Shown here piece by piece: positions 6,907-13,957 of a stretch of 15,608 nt of DNA. The DNA lies in contig JANRJF010000375.1 of NCBI GenBank assembly GCA_033764095.1, positions 1-15,608 of the forward strand, given 5' to 3'. The number at the start of each line of letters is the position of its first letter. Within the stretch, counting starts at the first letter, position 1. The stretch comes from JBDTMT01 sp033764095 (GTDB taxonomy: Bacteria; Desulfobacterota; Binatia; HRBIN30; CADEER01). Position numbers and translations under genes: made by a program. Under the pieces are notes generated by a model. That model saw only the letters and a list, made by a program, of their open reading frames with translations. It did not search any database and was not told the origin of the DNA.

Positions 6907-7016
6907 CCACGGATTACACGGATCACGTTTTAGGATTGCACGGATACTGCGATGGACTCAGTTCAGAGTTTTTCTGATCCATGTAATTTTGAAATGGGTC
7001 CGTGAAATCCGTGACC
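6907..7016. repeat. Inverted-repeat element, copy A (CACGGATTACACGGAT termini)
   Basis: The left end, CCACGGATTACACGGAT, is matched in inverse orientation at the right end, where the complement reads GGTCACGGATTTCACGGA. With gaps the similarity runs inward for about 40 bases per arm, so the whole 110 bases could fold into one hairpin. It is much less GC-rich than the surrounding genes and has no open frame. The same terminal sequence appears in the element at 13137-13364, so this is a dispersed family. Non-autonomous mobile DNA (MITE-like) or a structured intergenic repeat are both possible. Confidence 0.75.
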
Positions 7017-7055
7017 CGCCGTCGCTCGCTCAAAGCCACCCGGTCGGGATCCAAC

Positions 7056-7083
7056 GATCACTTCGCTCGAAGCAGCGATGATC
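7056..7083. repeat. Small bulged hairpin upstream of the DoxX-like gene
   Basis: GATCA (7056-7060) pairs with TGATC (7079-7083), and TCGCT (7063-7067) with AGCGA (7074-7078), around a six-base loop and a two-base bulge. It lies in the leader of the DoxX-like gene between copy A of the inverted-repeat element and its partial right-end copy. Its function is unknown. Confidence 0.4.
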
Positions 7084-7101
7084 TCTGGCTTTTCGAATTC
7101 C

Positions 7102-7132
7102 GATCCATGTAAGCGATGGAAATCCCTGGCCC
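7102..7132. repeat. Degraded extra right end of the inverted-repeat element
   Basis: The segment opens with GATCCATGTAA and ends with GGAAATCCCTGGCCC. This matches the right arm of copy A (6976-7017), which opens with the same eleven bases and ends GTGAAATCCGTGACCC, after removal of about 11 internal bases. It looks like a partial second copy in the same orientation. An ATG at 7116 inside this repeat is in frame with the DoxX-like gene, which argues against that ATG as the true start. Confidence 0.5.
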
Positions 7133-7139
7133 GCACTCT

Positions 7140-7514
7140 ATGAGCCTGATCAAACGCATCCTTCTGTACGTCATGGCGGCCTTCTACATTTTCGCCGGCG
7201 TGATGCACTTCGTGCGGCCGGAGTTCTATCGGCCGATGATGCCGCCGTATCTGCCCTGGCACGACTTCCTCATCTTTCTCTCCGGCGTCGCCGAAGTGGG
7301 GCTCGGGGCCGCGGTGCTGGTGCCGGCGATCCGCCCGCTCGCCGCCTGGGGCATCATCCTGCTGCTGATCGCGATCTTCCCGGCCAACATCCATATCGCG
7401 CTGAACAACGTGCCACTGTTCGGCAATCCGGAAGGCGCCGGGATCCTCAACTGGGTGCGGCTGCCGCTGCAGGGTGTCTTGATCCTCTGGGCGTGGTGGT
7501 ACACGCACGACTGA
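7140..7514 (+). CDS. DoxX-like small membrane protein
   Basis: A 124-residue integral membrane protein with four probable helices, at about residues 6-25, 43-63, 70-88 and 103-121. The pattern YVMAAFYIFAGVMHFVRPEFY, then LSGVAEVGLGAAVLVP, fits the DoxX-like superfamily of four-helix membrane proteins, whose roles vary (redox partners, electron transfer to quinones, stress-linked). The exact function is unknown. I chose the ATG at 7140 because helix 1 starts right after it; an in-frame ATG at 7116 adds eight residues but lies inside a repeat and lacks a better ribosome site. Three bases separate its stop from the next ATG, so it is probably co-transcribed with the His-rich protein and the TonB-dependent receptor. 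Confidence 0.82.
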   Translation: MSLIKRILLYVMAAFYIFAGVMHFVRPEFYRPMMPPYLPWHDFLIFLSGVAEVGLGAAVLVPAIRPLAAWGIILLLIAIFPANIHIALNNVPLFGNPEGAGILNWVRLPLQGVLILWAWWYTHD

Positions 7515-7517
7515 CGC

Positions 7518-7937
7518 ATGACCCGCCTGCGCCGCCAGCTCACACCGCTCGTCCCCACCGTCGCGGCGTTCTTTGCCCTCTGCGTCCTGGCGCCGCGGGC
7601 GCCATTCCTCTTCCATCGCCACGCCGGCGGCGAACATGAGCACGTCCACGCCGACGGCGACCTGCTCGGCGCACTCGCCGCGGCGCTGACGCCGTCGGCG
7701 CCGCATCGACACGACGCGACGACCGATCTGCGCCCGTCCTTCGAGCGCCCCGCCACGCAGCCGGGCGGCCACTATCACGATCAGCCGCGCTTCCAGCGCG
7801 CCGTGTTGCCGGCCGCCGCTTTCGTCGCCGTCTCCACACCGTTCGTCGCCCTGGCGACGCCGTTTGCCTCCGCCGCGCCGTGGCGCGGCGCCACCGCAGC
7901 CCAGTCGCGCGGCCCACCCTCCCCTCTCATCGCCTGA
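7518..7937 (+). CDS. Histidine-rich small envelope protein
   Basis: A 139-residue protein that I do not recognise by family. The basic N terminus and hydrophobic stretch (about 10-30) look like a signal peptide or anchor, followed by a histidine-rich segment: His33, 35, 40, 42 and 44 in FHRHAGGEHEHVHADGD, then HRHD and GGHYHD further on. Such clusters commonly bind zinc, nickel, cobalt or copper. A second hydrophobic region (about 94-120, VLPAAAFVAVSTPFVALATPF) may be a membrane segment. It starts three bases after the DoxX-like stop and ends 63 bases before the TonB-dependent receptor gene. The position suggests it serves that receptor, for example as a metal-binding accessory in the periplasm; this is inference. 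The C-terminal part is rich in Ala and Pro with no clear motif. Confidence 0.68.
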   Translation: MTRLRRQLTPLVPTVAAFFALCVLAPRAPFLFHRHAGGEHEHVHADGDLLGALAAALTPSAPHRHDATTDLRPSFERPATQPGGHYHDQPRFQRAVLPAAAFVAVSTPFVALATPFASAAPWRGATAAQSRGPPSPLIA

Positions 7938-7965
7938 TTCTCGCCGCATCACGGCAGATCACCGC

Positions 7966-7981
7966 GGCGCCACCTGGCGCC
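7966..7981 (+). repeat. Short hairpin in the TonB-dependent receptor leader
   Basis: GGCGCC-ACCT-GGCGCC forms a six-base stem with a four-base loop, directly followed by the purine-rich ribosome-binding stretch (7983-8000) of the receptor gene. It may affect initiation. No known riboswitch sequence is recognisable here. Confidence 0.4.
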
Positions 7982-8000
7982 CGGGGGGAGAGAGGGAGAG

Positions 8001-10496
8001 ATGCATCCGCAGAGAACATTCGTTCTGCTCGCGGTGCTGCTGGCGTTGCTCGGGGGTGGAGTCGCGACCGCGCAGGACGATGCGCCGGCCGCACCCGCAC
8101 CGGTCGATGGCAGCGGCCGTGTGGCTGACACCGAGAGCGACACGACGAAGGAAGAGCGCGACACGCCGGCACAGCCGGGCGGCGGACGGGAGGAGCGCGG
8201 TGCGCGCCTGACGACGCTCGACGAAGTCGTGGTGGAAGCCGACAAACCGCTGTCGGCCGCGTCGTCGCAGGTCATTCGCACGCGCGATTTCGCGCTGCGA
8301 CCGCATTCGACGACGCAGGAGATCCTGAACAACGTGCCCGGCCTGCTGGTCGTGCAACACCAGGGCGGCGGCAAGGCGGTGCAGTACCTGATTCGCGGCT
8401 TCGACGCCGACCACGGCACCGACTTCGCGCTGTTCACCGACGGCATTCCGGTGAACCTGGTCACCAACGGCCACGGTCAGGGCTATGCCGACATCAATTA
8501 TCTGATCCCGGAAACGGTCGACAACTTGCAGCTGTTCAAGGGCCCGTACTTCGTCGAGCTCGGCGACTTCTCGCTCGCCGGTGCGCTCAAGATCACAACC
8601 AAGGATGAGTTCAAGCAGAACTTCGCGCTGGCCGAGGGCGGCTCGTTCGACACCCAGCGCTACGTGCTGGGCGGCTCGGTGCCGCTCGACTGGGCCAAGA
8701 CGCTGATCTCGGCCGAGGTCTACAATTCCAACGGCCCGTTCGAGAATCCGCAGAACTACTGGCGCTACAACGTCTTCAGCAAGATGACGATGGCGCCGAC
8801 CGCCGATCAGAAGCTGCAGTTCCTCGGCTCGGTGTACGACGGTGACTGGGACGGCTCCGGCCAGCTGCCGTCGCGCGTCGTCGGCAACGGCCCCGGCCAG
8901 ATCAACCGCTTCGGCTCGCTCGACCCCACCGAGGGCGGCAAGACCGACCGCGAGAACCTGAGCATCATCTACAGCTACAAGCCGACCGCCGACGAAACCT
9001 GGTCGGCGCAGTTGTGGGGCAGCCGCTATCACCTGCGGCTGTGGTCGGACTTCACCTTCTTCCAGAACAGCGGCCTGCGCTTCTACACCAACCCGGGCAG
9101 CAACCAGGTGATCGACCGCTGCGCCGGACAGGGGATCAACTGCCCGCTCGATCCGTCCGGCGGCATCGCCACCAGCCAGTTCGTTCCGGGCGACGGCATC
9201 GAGCAGGACGACACCCGTCTGCTGTTCGGCGGCTACATCCAATACAACCGCTTCTGGACGCTCAACGACGCGCCATGGCTCGGCGACCTGCCGATGCAGA
9301 CCGAGTTCGCCATCCAGACGCGGCGCGACGACATCGACGTCGCGCTGAAGCGGCAGGTGCGGCGCAACCCGTTCTTCACCGTCACCAGCGTCGGCGTCGG
9401 CGAGCAGTCGGTGAGCGGCTGGTGGGGCCAGCAGGTCTTCATCAACGACTGGTCGCGCCTGGAGGGCGGCGTGCGCGGCGACGTGTACTTCTTCGACGTC
9501 AGCAACCGGCTGCCCAATTCGCAGGCGATCGACCCCAACTTCTCGTGCCTGCCGAACGCCGACGGCATCTGCGAGGGCACCGGAGTGACGACCAACGATG
9601 ACGGCGCGGTGCTGATCCGCGGCAACGCGTTCGCAGGTCTGCCCAGCCCGAAGATCAACCTGGTGCTCGGCCCCTGGTACAACACCGAGTACTACGGCAA
9701 CTTCGGCTACGGCTTTCACTCCAACGACGCACGCGGCGTGATCCTGTCCGGCGTCGACGGTCTGGCGCAGGGCTACGGCACGGAAGGCGGCGTGCGCACG
9801 CGCCAGTTCGACCGCCTCGAGGCGGCGGCAGCGCTCTGGTACGTGCACGTCGACAGCGAGCTGGTGTTCTCCGGCGACGGCGGCGTGGTCGACGCCGATT
9901 TCGACGGCAACAACTTCGTCGCCGGGCCCGCGTCGAATCGCTTTGGGTTCGACTTCGAGACCCGCTACCAGTTCACCGACTGGCTGTTCGCCGACTACGA
10001 CCTCACCTGGGCCGATCCGACGCTGGCCAACGGCGACGCCATCCCGCTTGCCCCGACGCTGGTGATGAACGGCGGCCTCACCGCCGACGTGACCACCGGC
10101 CCGCTCAGCGGCCTCGGCGCCGCACTGCGGTACCGCTACCTCGGCTCGCGGCCCGCGAACGAGGACCGCACGCTCACCGCGCAGGGCTGGGCGCTGCTCG
10201 ACCTGCTGCTCCGTTACCGCTGGCGCAACGTCGAAGCGTCGCTCGCCTTCCTCAACCTCACCGACACCGACTGGCGCGAGGCGCAGTTCGCTGAAACGAC
10301 CTGCGTCAACCAGGGCGTGAACCGCAAGGGCCAGCCCTTCGACTACGTCGGGCAGGCCAACTGTCCGTCGTCCGGCGCCCGCCCCAACATCTCGCTGGTG
10401 AACACCATGCCGATCGAGGCGCCCGGCATCGACGGCGTCTCCTTCACGCCCGGCAATCCGTTCGGCGTGCGCGGCGGCATCCAGGTGTTCTTCTAG
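8001..10496 (+). CDS. TonB-dependent outer-membrane receptor
   Basis: An 831-residue receptor. The signal peptide ends near residue 24 (VATA/QDD). A TonB box, LDEVVVEAD, lies at about 73-81, followed by the plug domain (about 85-205: TTQEILNNVPGLLV, YLIRGFDADHGTDFALFTDG, VDNLQLFKGPYFVELGDF, GALKITTKDEF). The rest is a 22-strand-type barrel ending in the terminal aromatic GGIQVFF. It would take a scarce substrate across the outer membrane using TonB energy. The RGFDADHGTD and NGHGQGYADINYLIPE motifs mark a particular receptor subfamily whose substrate I cannot name. The His-rich neighbour suggests a metal or metal complex. The ATG at 8001 is preceded by a purine-rich GGGAG stretch. TonB is encoded 36 bases downstream. 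A 60-residue linker between signal peptide and TonB box is longer than usual and rich in Asp, Glu, Pro and Ala. Confidence 0.95.
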   Translation: MHPQRTFVLLAVLLALLGGGVATAQDDAPAAPAPVDGSGRVADTESDTTKEERDTPAQPGGGREERGARLTTLDEVVVEADKPLSAASSQVIRTRDFALRPHSTTQEILNNVPGLLVVQHQGGGKAVQYLIRGFDADHGTDFALFTDGIPVNLVTNGHGQGYADINYLIPETVDNLQLFKGPYFVELGDFSLAGALKITTKDEFKQNFALAEGGSFDTQRYVLGGSVPLDWAKTLISAEVYNSNGPFENPQNYWRYNVFSKMTMAPTADQKLQFLGSVYDGDWDGSGQLPSRVVGNGPGQINRFGSLDPTEGGKTDRENLSIIYSYKPTADETWSAQLWGSRYHLRLWSDFTFFQNSGLRFYTNPGSNQVIDRCAGQGINCPLDPSGGIATSQFVPGDGIEQDDTRLLFGGYIQYNRFWTLNDAPWLGDLPMQTEFAIQTRRDDIDVALKRQVRRNPFFTVTSVGVGEQSVSGWWGQQVFINDWSRLEGGVRGDVYFFDVSNRLPNSQAIDPNFSCLPNADGICEGTGVTTNDDGAVLIRGNAFAGLPSPKINLVLGPWYNTEYYGNFGYGFHSNDARGVILSGVDGLAQGYGTEGGVRTRQFDRLEAAAALWYVHVDSELVFSGDGGVVDADFDGNNFVAGPASNRFGFDFETRYQFTDWLFADYDLTWADPTLANGDAIPLAPTLVMNGGLTADVTTGPLSGLGAALRYRYLGSRPANEDRTLTAQGWALLDLLLRYRWRNVEASLAFLNLTDTDWREAQFAETTCVNQGVNRKGQPFDYVGQANCPSSGARPNISLVNTMPIEAPGIDGVSFTPGNPFGVRGGIQVFF

Positions 10497-10497
10497 G

Positions 10498-10521
10498 CGC
10501 GGACTCTCGCTCGAGTCCGCG
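10498..10521 (+). repeat. Intercistronic hairpin between receptor and tonB
   Basis: CGCGGACTC (10498-10506) and GAGTCCGCG (10513-10521) form a nine-base stem with a six-base loop. It starts two bases after the receptor stop and ends 11 bases before the tonB ATG. No T-run follows. It may be a partial terminator or stabilise the upstream mRNA, giving less TonB than receptor. Confidence 0.6.
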
Positions 10522-10532
10522 AACACATCGAA

Positions 10533-11324
10533 ATGGCGGCAGGCGCGTTGCACGGCGAGACGGGTGGATACCGGGTTCCGGTCTCCGCCTTCGTATCCGC
10601 CATCCTGCACGTCGCGCTGCTGCTCGCGCTCGCCGCCTCGTCGATCGAGCTCACCCACCCACCGGATCAGCGCATCATCCCGCTCACCATCCGCGCTCCC
10701 GCCCCGCCGGCACCACCCGGCCCGATCACCGGCGCAGCGGTGGTCGGGCCGCTGGAGCCGGTCGGCCCACGCGAACCGGTGAAACCGCAACCGGTGCCCG
10801 AACCCGTCGTCCAGCCCAAACCGGACAGAGCGAAGATCGCCGCCAAACCCAAACCCTCGATCGCCGTCGCCAAAGCCAAACCGACCGCCGCCACCGCGCC
10901 ACCTGCCGCCCCGGTTGCGGATCGCGCACACCCGGCAAGCGACACTGCCGCAGCCTCGGCCGGCGGCGGCGTCGCCGGCGGTGTGGTCGGCGGCAGGCCC
11001 GGCGGCCGGCGCGGCGTCGGCGGCGACGATCTCTTCACCCTCGACCAGGTGGCGGTGGCACCGAAGCTGATCGACAAGGTCGTGCCGGTCTATCCCGCTC
11101 TCGCCCGCGCGCGCGGTCAGGAAGGCGCGGTGCAGGTGCGCGCCATCATCAATCGCAGCGGCGGCGTCGAGGACGACAGCGTCCGCATCGTCGCCTCGCA
11201 GCCGCCGTTCGATTCACCCGCGATCGACGCGGTGAAGCGCTGGCACTACTCGCCCGGCAAGGACGAGAGCGGCAACGCCGTGCGCGTGCTGCTCACCGTG
11301 TCGGTGCGGTTTCAGCTGCGGTAA
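10533..11324 (+). CDS. tonB: TonB energy transducer
   Basis: A 263-residue TonB-family protein. A cytoplasmic start (about 1-16) is followed by one membrane helix (about 17-38, VSAFVSAILHVALLLALAAS), a long Pro/Lys/Ala-rich periplasmic spacer (about 45-150), a Gly-rich stretch (about 142-165), and a C-terminal TonB_C domain (about 178-263: VVPVYPALARARGQEGAVQV, SPAIDAVKRWHYSPG). It links the inner-membrane proton-driven ExbB/ExbD complex, not encoded here, to TonB-dependent receptors. The receptor gene immediately upstream is its likely partner, suggesting a dedicated rather than housekeeping TonB. No Shine-Dalgarno is evident before the ATG at 10533, so translation may depend on the upstream gene. 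It ends 14 bases before a strong inverted repeat and is convergent with the fucosidase gene. Confidence 0.92.
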   Translation: MAAGALHGETGGYRVPVSAFVSAILHVALLLALAASSIELTHPPDQRIIPLTIRAPAPPAPPGPITGAAVVGPLEPVGPREPVKPQPVPEPVVQPKPDRAKIAAKPKPSIAVAKAKPTAATAPPAAPVADRAHPASDTAAASAGGGVAGGVVGGRPGGRRGVGGDDLFTLDQVAVAPKLIDKVVPVYPALARARGQEGAVQVRAIINRSGGVEDDSVRIVASQPPFDSPAIDAVKRWHYSPGKDESGNAVRVLLTVSVRFQLR

Positions 11325-11337
11325 CGAATATCGATCG

Positions 11338-11401
11338 TAGGGGCGCGCCCGCGCTCGCGCCCGCACGTGTGGGCGCGAAGGCGGGCCAACGCGCGCCCCT
11401 A
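11338..11401. terminator. Nested inverted repeat, bidirectional terminator-like or REP-like
   Basis: The outer arms TAGGGGCGCGC (11338-11348) and GCGCGCCCCTA (11391-11401) are a perfect 11-base match. An inner hairpin, TCGCGCCC (11355-11362) and GGGCGCGA (11371-11378), has an eight-base loop. It lies between convergent genes and could stop both transcripts. The right arm contains the TAG stop codon of the fucosidase gene, so the element overlaps its 3' end. The sequence resembles dispersed palindromes of GC-rich genomes rather than a classical U-tailed terminator. Confidence 0.65.
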
Positions 11402-13075
11402 TGCGCCGACGTCGATGCGCAACGCGTGCGCCAATCCGTCCGCCGGCAGCGCCGGCAACGTCACCTGCAGGCCGGTCTCGGTCTTCGTCCACTCGAGTGC
11501 AGCGCCGGTCTCGACCAGGTGCACCGCGGTCGGCGTGACCTCGAAGTCGTCGATGGTGAGCGTCCCGGCGGCGGGCGTGCCGAGCAGGATGGCGAAGACG
11601 ACGCCGCGCAGCGGGTCGGAGGTGAAGCGCACCGGCACCCCCTGATCGGTGCTGCTGGCGTGGTGCGTCCACGGTCGCGTCTCGTAGATCGCCTCGCCGT
11701 TCAGCTTCAGCCAGCGGCCGAGCCTGGCGAGAATGCGCAGTTGCGGTTCGGGGATCGAGCCGTCGGCGCGCGGGCCGACGTTGAGCAGCAGGTTGCCGTT
11801 CTTCGAGACGACGTCGATCAGCAGGTGGACGAACTTCTCCGGCGGGCCGTAGTCGGCGTCGGTCTCGTTCTGGTTGTAGCCGAAGCCGCGGCTCATGCCG
11901 CGCACCGCCTCCCACTTGTCGGGCGAGATGGCGTCGTCGGTACTGAACTCGGCGGTGCGGAAGTCGCGGTGCGGCATCAGCGCGCCGGAGGTCCAGCGAT
12001 CGTTGACGACGCCGTCGGGGATCTCGGCGTAGTAGTCGCGGAACAGCTGCTCGCTGTCCTCGCCGGCCGGCGCGGCGATGTCGTTCCACAGCACCGCCGG
12101 GCGGTAGCGACGGATGAGCTCGCGCCAGTGCTCGTCGACGTAGCCGGCGTACTCGGGCTGCGGCGGCGTCAGGCGCAACGCGTCGAGCAGGGTCGCGTAC
12201 GGCGGCGGTGCCCAGGTCCAGTCGATGCCGCCGGAGTAGTAGAGTCCCATGCGCATGCAGCGCCCGCGCACCGCGTCGCTGAGCTCGCCGACGACGTCGC
12301 GCTCGGCGTGCCAGCCGTCCGGCCGGTTGGGATTCGTCACCTCGCTCGGCCACAGCGTGTAGCCATCGTGGTGCTTGGTCACCAGCACGACGTAGCGCGC
12401 GCCGGCGTCCTGGAAGATGCGCGCCCAGGTGTTGGGGTGCCAGCCGCCGAGCTGCGCCTCGAACAGCGGTGCGAACTGTTCGTAGGTGAAGTCGTCGCCC
12501 CACGTGTCGACGTGATGCTGCTGCGTGCCGCTGCCGGCGATCGACATCGAATTGAGGTACCACTCGCTGTACGGGTTGTGCTGCAGGAACGCCTCGACGC
12601 CCTGCGCCGAGAAGAAATAGTTCGGGTCGGTCGGATCGGTGAAGATCACCTCCGGATCGAGCGTGCGCTCGGCCCACGCCGGCACCGCGAACGGCCCCCA
12701 GTGGATCATGATCCCGAGCTTGGCGTCGGCGTACCAATCGGGCAGCGCGCGGGTCGCCAGGTCCTCCGGCACCACGGCGCCGGGCGTCGCCTCCGGCGGC
12801 GCGGCGACGCGGCAGCCCTGCAACGCCACCGCGACGCCGGCGACCAGCTCGTCGGCGGTCACCGCACCGTCGCCATTGCGGTCGGCGACGCCACACGCGG
12901 CCAGCGGTTGCGCATCGAGCGCGATGGCGACGGCGCGCAGCAGCTCGTCCACCGTCACCGCGCCGCCGTCGTCGCAGTCGGCGACGCAGGCGGTGACGCA
13001 GGTCTGTGCACGCAGCGCGTGCGGGAGGGTGAACAGGACGGCGAGCGAGCACAGCGCGGCGCGGACGACGGTCAT
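11399..13075 (-). CDS. Secreted GH29 alpha-L-fucosidase with N-terminal EF-hand (dockerin-like) module
   Basis: A protein of 558 residues. The signal peptide (about 1-23, ending LRA/QT) is followed by a Cys-bracketed pair of EF-hand-like loops at 33-44 (DCDDGGAVTVDE, with Gly at position 5) and 65-76 (DRNGDGAVTADE, canonical), with Cys26, 30, 34, 61 and 88. The glycoside hydrolase family 29 domain follows from about 105: IMIHWGPFAVPAW (His125), KHHDGYTLWPS (His235, His236), GLYYSGGIDWTW, VLWNDI (Asp332, expected nucleophile) and NGNLLLNVGPRADGSIP. The spacing of these residues matches the known fucosidase layout of Thermotoga maritima (His34, His128/129, Asp224). It should remove alpha-L-fucose from glycans outside the cytoplasm. 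Start: the ATG at 13075 gives the signal peptide directly; the frame continues upstream to 13144 into repeat DNA and is rejected. Its role beside metal-linked genes is unclear; it may be independent. Confidence 0.93.
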   Translation of the reverse strand: MTVVRAALCSLAVLFTLPHALRAQTCVTACVADCDDGGAVTVDELLRAVAIALDAQPLAACGVADRNGDGAVTADELVAGVAVALQGCRVAAPPEATPGAVVPEDLATRALPDWYADAKLGIMIHWGPFAVPAWAERTLDPEVIFTDPTDPNYFFSAQGVEAFLQHNPYSEWYLNSMSIAGSGTQQHHVDTWGDDFTYEQFAPLFEAQLGGWHPNTWARIFQDAGARYVVLVTKHHDGYTLWPSEVTNPNRPDGWHAERDVVGELSDAVRGRCMRMGLYYSGGIDWTWAPPPYATLLDALRLTPPQPEYAGYVDEHWRELIRRYRPAVLWNDIAAPAGEDSEQLFRDYYAEIPDGVVNDRWTSGALMPHRDFRTAEFSTDDAISPDKWEAVRGMSRGFGYNQNETDADYGPPEKFVHLLIDVVSKNGNLLLNVGPRADGSIPEPQLRILARLGRWLKLNGEAIYETRPWTHHASSTDQGVPVRFTSDPLRGVVFAILLGTPAAGTLTIDDFEVTPTAVHLVETGAALEWTKTETGLQVTLPALPADGLAHALRIDVGA

Positions 13076-13136
13076 TGCCCCAATCGAGACCGACGGCGCG
13101 TTAAACGCAAGCGGCGCGTGTGGTCGCAGGCGCGCC

Positions 13137-13364
13137 GAGGCCACGGATTACAAGGATCTGGCGACACGGCCCTACGGATCTCACGGAGAGGGCAACGGAT
13201 TGGCGATACCGACTAGGGATCTCACGAACAGGGCAACGGATGTGGCGGGGCGGGCCTTATGGACTTTGCCGAGAGGCCACTCAGTCCGTCTCTCGCTTCT
13301 GTCAGTTCCGGCTCCGTGAAATCCGCCGGGGACGTGTCGGCAAATCCGTGTAATCCGTGACCTC
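13137..13364. repeat. Inverted-repeat element, copy B (about 53-base arms, internal tandem units)
   Basis: The left arm (13137-13188) and right arm (13312-13364) are inverted copies with roughly 44 of 53 positions matching. Both start GAGG(C/T)CACGGATTACA, then GGAT, CGACACG and CACGGAG in the same order. Its terminal sequence matches the element at 6907-7016. Between the arms are degenerate tandem units of about 42 bases. It has no open frame of its own and fills most of the gap between two divergent genes. It is either a non-autonomous mobile element or a structured intergenic repeat. Confidence 0.8.
13154..13278. repeat. Three degenerate tandem units of about 42 bases
   Basis: Units at 13154-13196, 13197-13237 and 13238-13278 each begin GGAT...TGGCG. 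Units 1 and 2 share GGATCTCACG, an A-rich joint and end in GGGCAAC; unit 3 is more diverged. The first unit overlaps the left arm of the inverted-repeat element, so the array probably grew by duplication of the arm sequence. Confidence 0.6.
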
Positions 13365-13432
13365 AGCGCGCCTGCGACAGCACGTCCAGTTGGTTGACAC
13401 ACGTGCACCGGTCGGCGAGGGTCGCCGCTGGC

Positions 13433-13840
13433 ATGGGTCGTCGCTCCATTGCACTCGCGGTTCTGCTGGCGCTGGCGCTGTTCACCGCGCCGATGCGCGT
13501 CGCCCTGCGCAGCGAGTGCGACCTGTGCCCGCCCGACTGCCCGATGCATCGGGCCGAGCACGGCCACGGCGAGGCGCCCGCCGGCGCCTCGATGAAGTGC
13601 CACAACGCGCCGGCAGCGAAGGTCGCCGACGCGACGCACGGCAAGCTGCCGCGCCTGAGCCGGCCGCCGTGTGGCACGCATGGCGCGATGCAGGGCCTGG
13701 CGCTGGCGCCGGTGATCCTGCCCGACGCGGTCGCCTGGCGGGTGATGCCCGACGTGCGCCGCACCCTTGCACCGGCGGCGCAGCCACACGCGCGCGGCGT
13801 CGACCCGCCCGACACCCCGCCACCGATCCTGCACGCCTGA
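13433..13840 (+). CDS. Small Cys/His-rich secreted protein (CDLC motif)
   Basis: A 135-residue protein of no family I recognise. A hydrophobic N-terminal stretch (about 5-20) is a likely signal peptide or anchor. The mature part begins with a cysteine cluster, CDLCPPDCPMH (Cys29, 32, 36, His39), followed by HGHG, a KCH site (Cys56) and RPPCGTHG (Cys80). CxxC plus His clusters suggest metal binding or a redox role outside the cytoplasm. The ATG at 13433 fits the signal peptide; a TTG at 13394 is an in-frame alternative adding 13 residues without better support. It precedes a beta-barrel gene whose mature N terminus carries the same CDLC motif. The arrangement mirrors that of the His-rich protein ahead of the TonB-dependent receptor. 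The C-terminal third is Pro/Ala-rich and has no evident motif. Confidence 0.7.
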   Translation: MGRRSIALAVLLALALFTAPMRVALRSECDLCPPDCPMHRAEHGHGEAPAGASMKCHNAPAAKVADATHGKLPRLSRPPCGTHGAMQGLALAPVILPDAVAWRVMPDVRRTLAPAAQPHARGVDPPDTPPPILHA

Positions 13841-13957
13841 GCATCGCAGACCGTCGACGGCGCCGTTGCGCCGTGGCGATGCTCGCGGGGCTGCGCCCCG
13901 CCCTCACACAGGAGCCGCTCAGGCTCCCGGTGCCGCGCGGTGACCACACCGCGTGGC
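13841..13957 (+). repeat. Row of stem-loops in the 131-base gap before the beta-barrel gene
   Basis: Four structures follow one another. A nested hairpin has outer arms GCATCGC (13841-13847) and GCGATGC (13876-13882) and inner arms ACGGCGC (13857-13863) and GCGCCGT (13868-13874). Then come GCGGGGC/GCCCCGC (13885-13901), GGAGCC/GGCTCC (13911-13927), and an 11-base stem with one G-T pair (13932-13957). The last stem ends on the base before the Shine-Dalgarno of the next gene. This may be a terminator/attenuator cluster or a REP cluster. Confidence 0.65.

Noticed and set aside
7116..7139. Earlier ATG start for the DoxX-like gene
   Set aside because: It lies in a partial repeat copy and adds eight residues that do not look like part of the membrane protein.
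7938..8000. Riboswitch, such as a cobalamin type, ahead of the TonB-dependent receptor
   Set aside because: The gap is only 63 bases, holds one small hairpin, and shows no conserved riboswitch core.
7959..10931. A 990-codon open frame on the minus strand opposite the TonB-dependent receptor
   Set aside because: It lies antisense to an unmistakable receptor and tonB, its composition is Arg/Ala/Val/Gly/Asp-rich without domains, and long antisense frames are expected at this GC content.
11369..13216. A 615-codon open frame on the plus strand opposite the fucosidase
   Set aside because: The minus strand encodes GH29 motifs in order with correct catalytic residues; the plus frame has no motif and begins and ends in repeat DNA.
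13154..13278. Possible CRISPR array in the tandem units
   Set aside because: The units are adjacent with no spacers, are degenerate, and there are no cas genes; the array is part of an inverted-repeat element.
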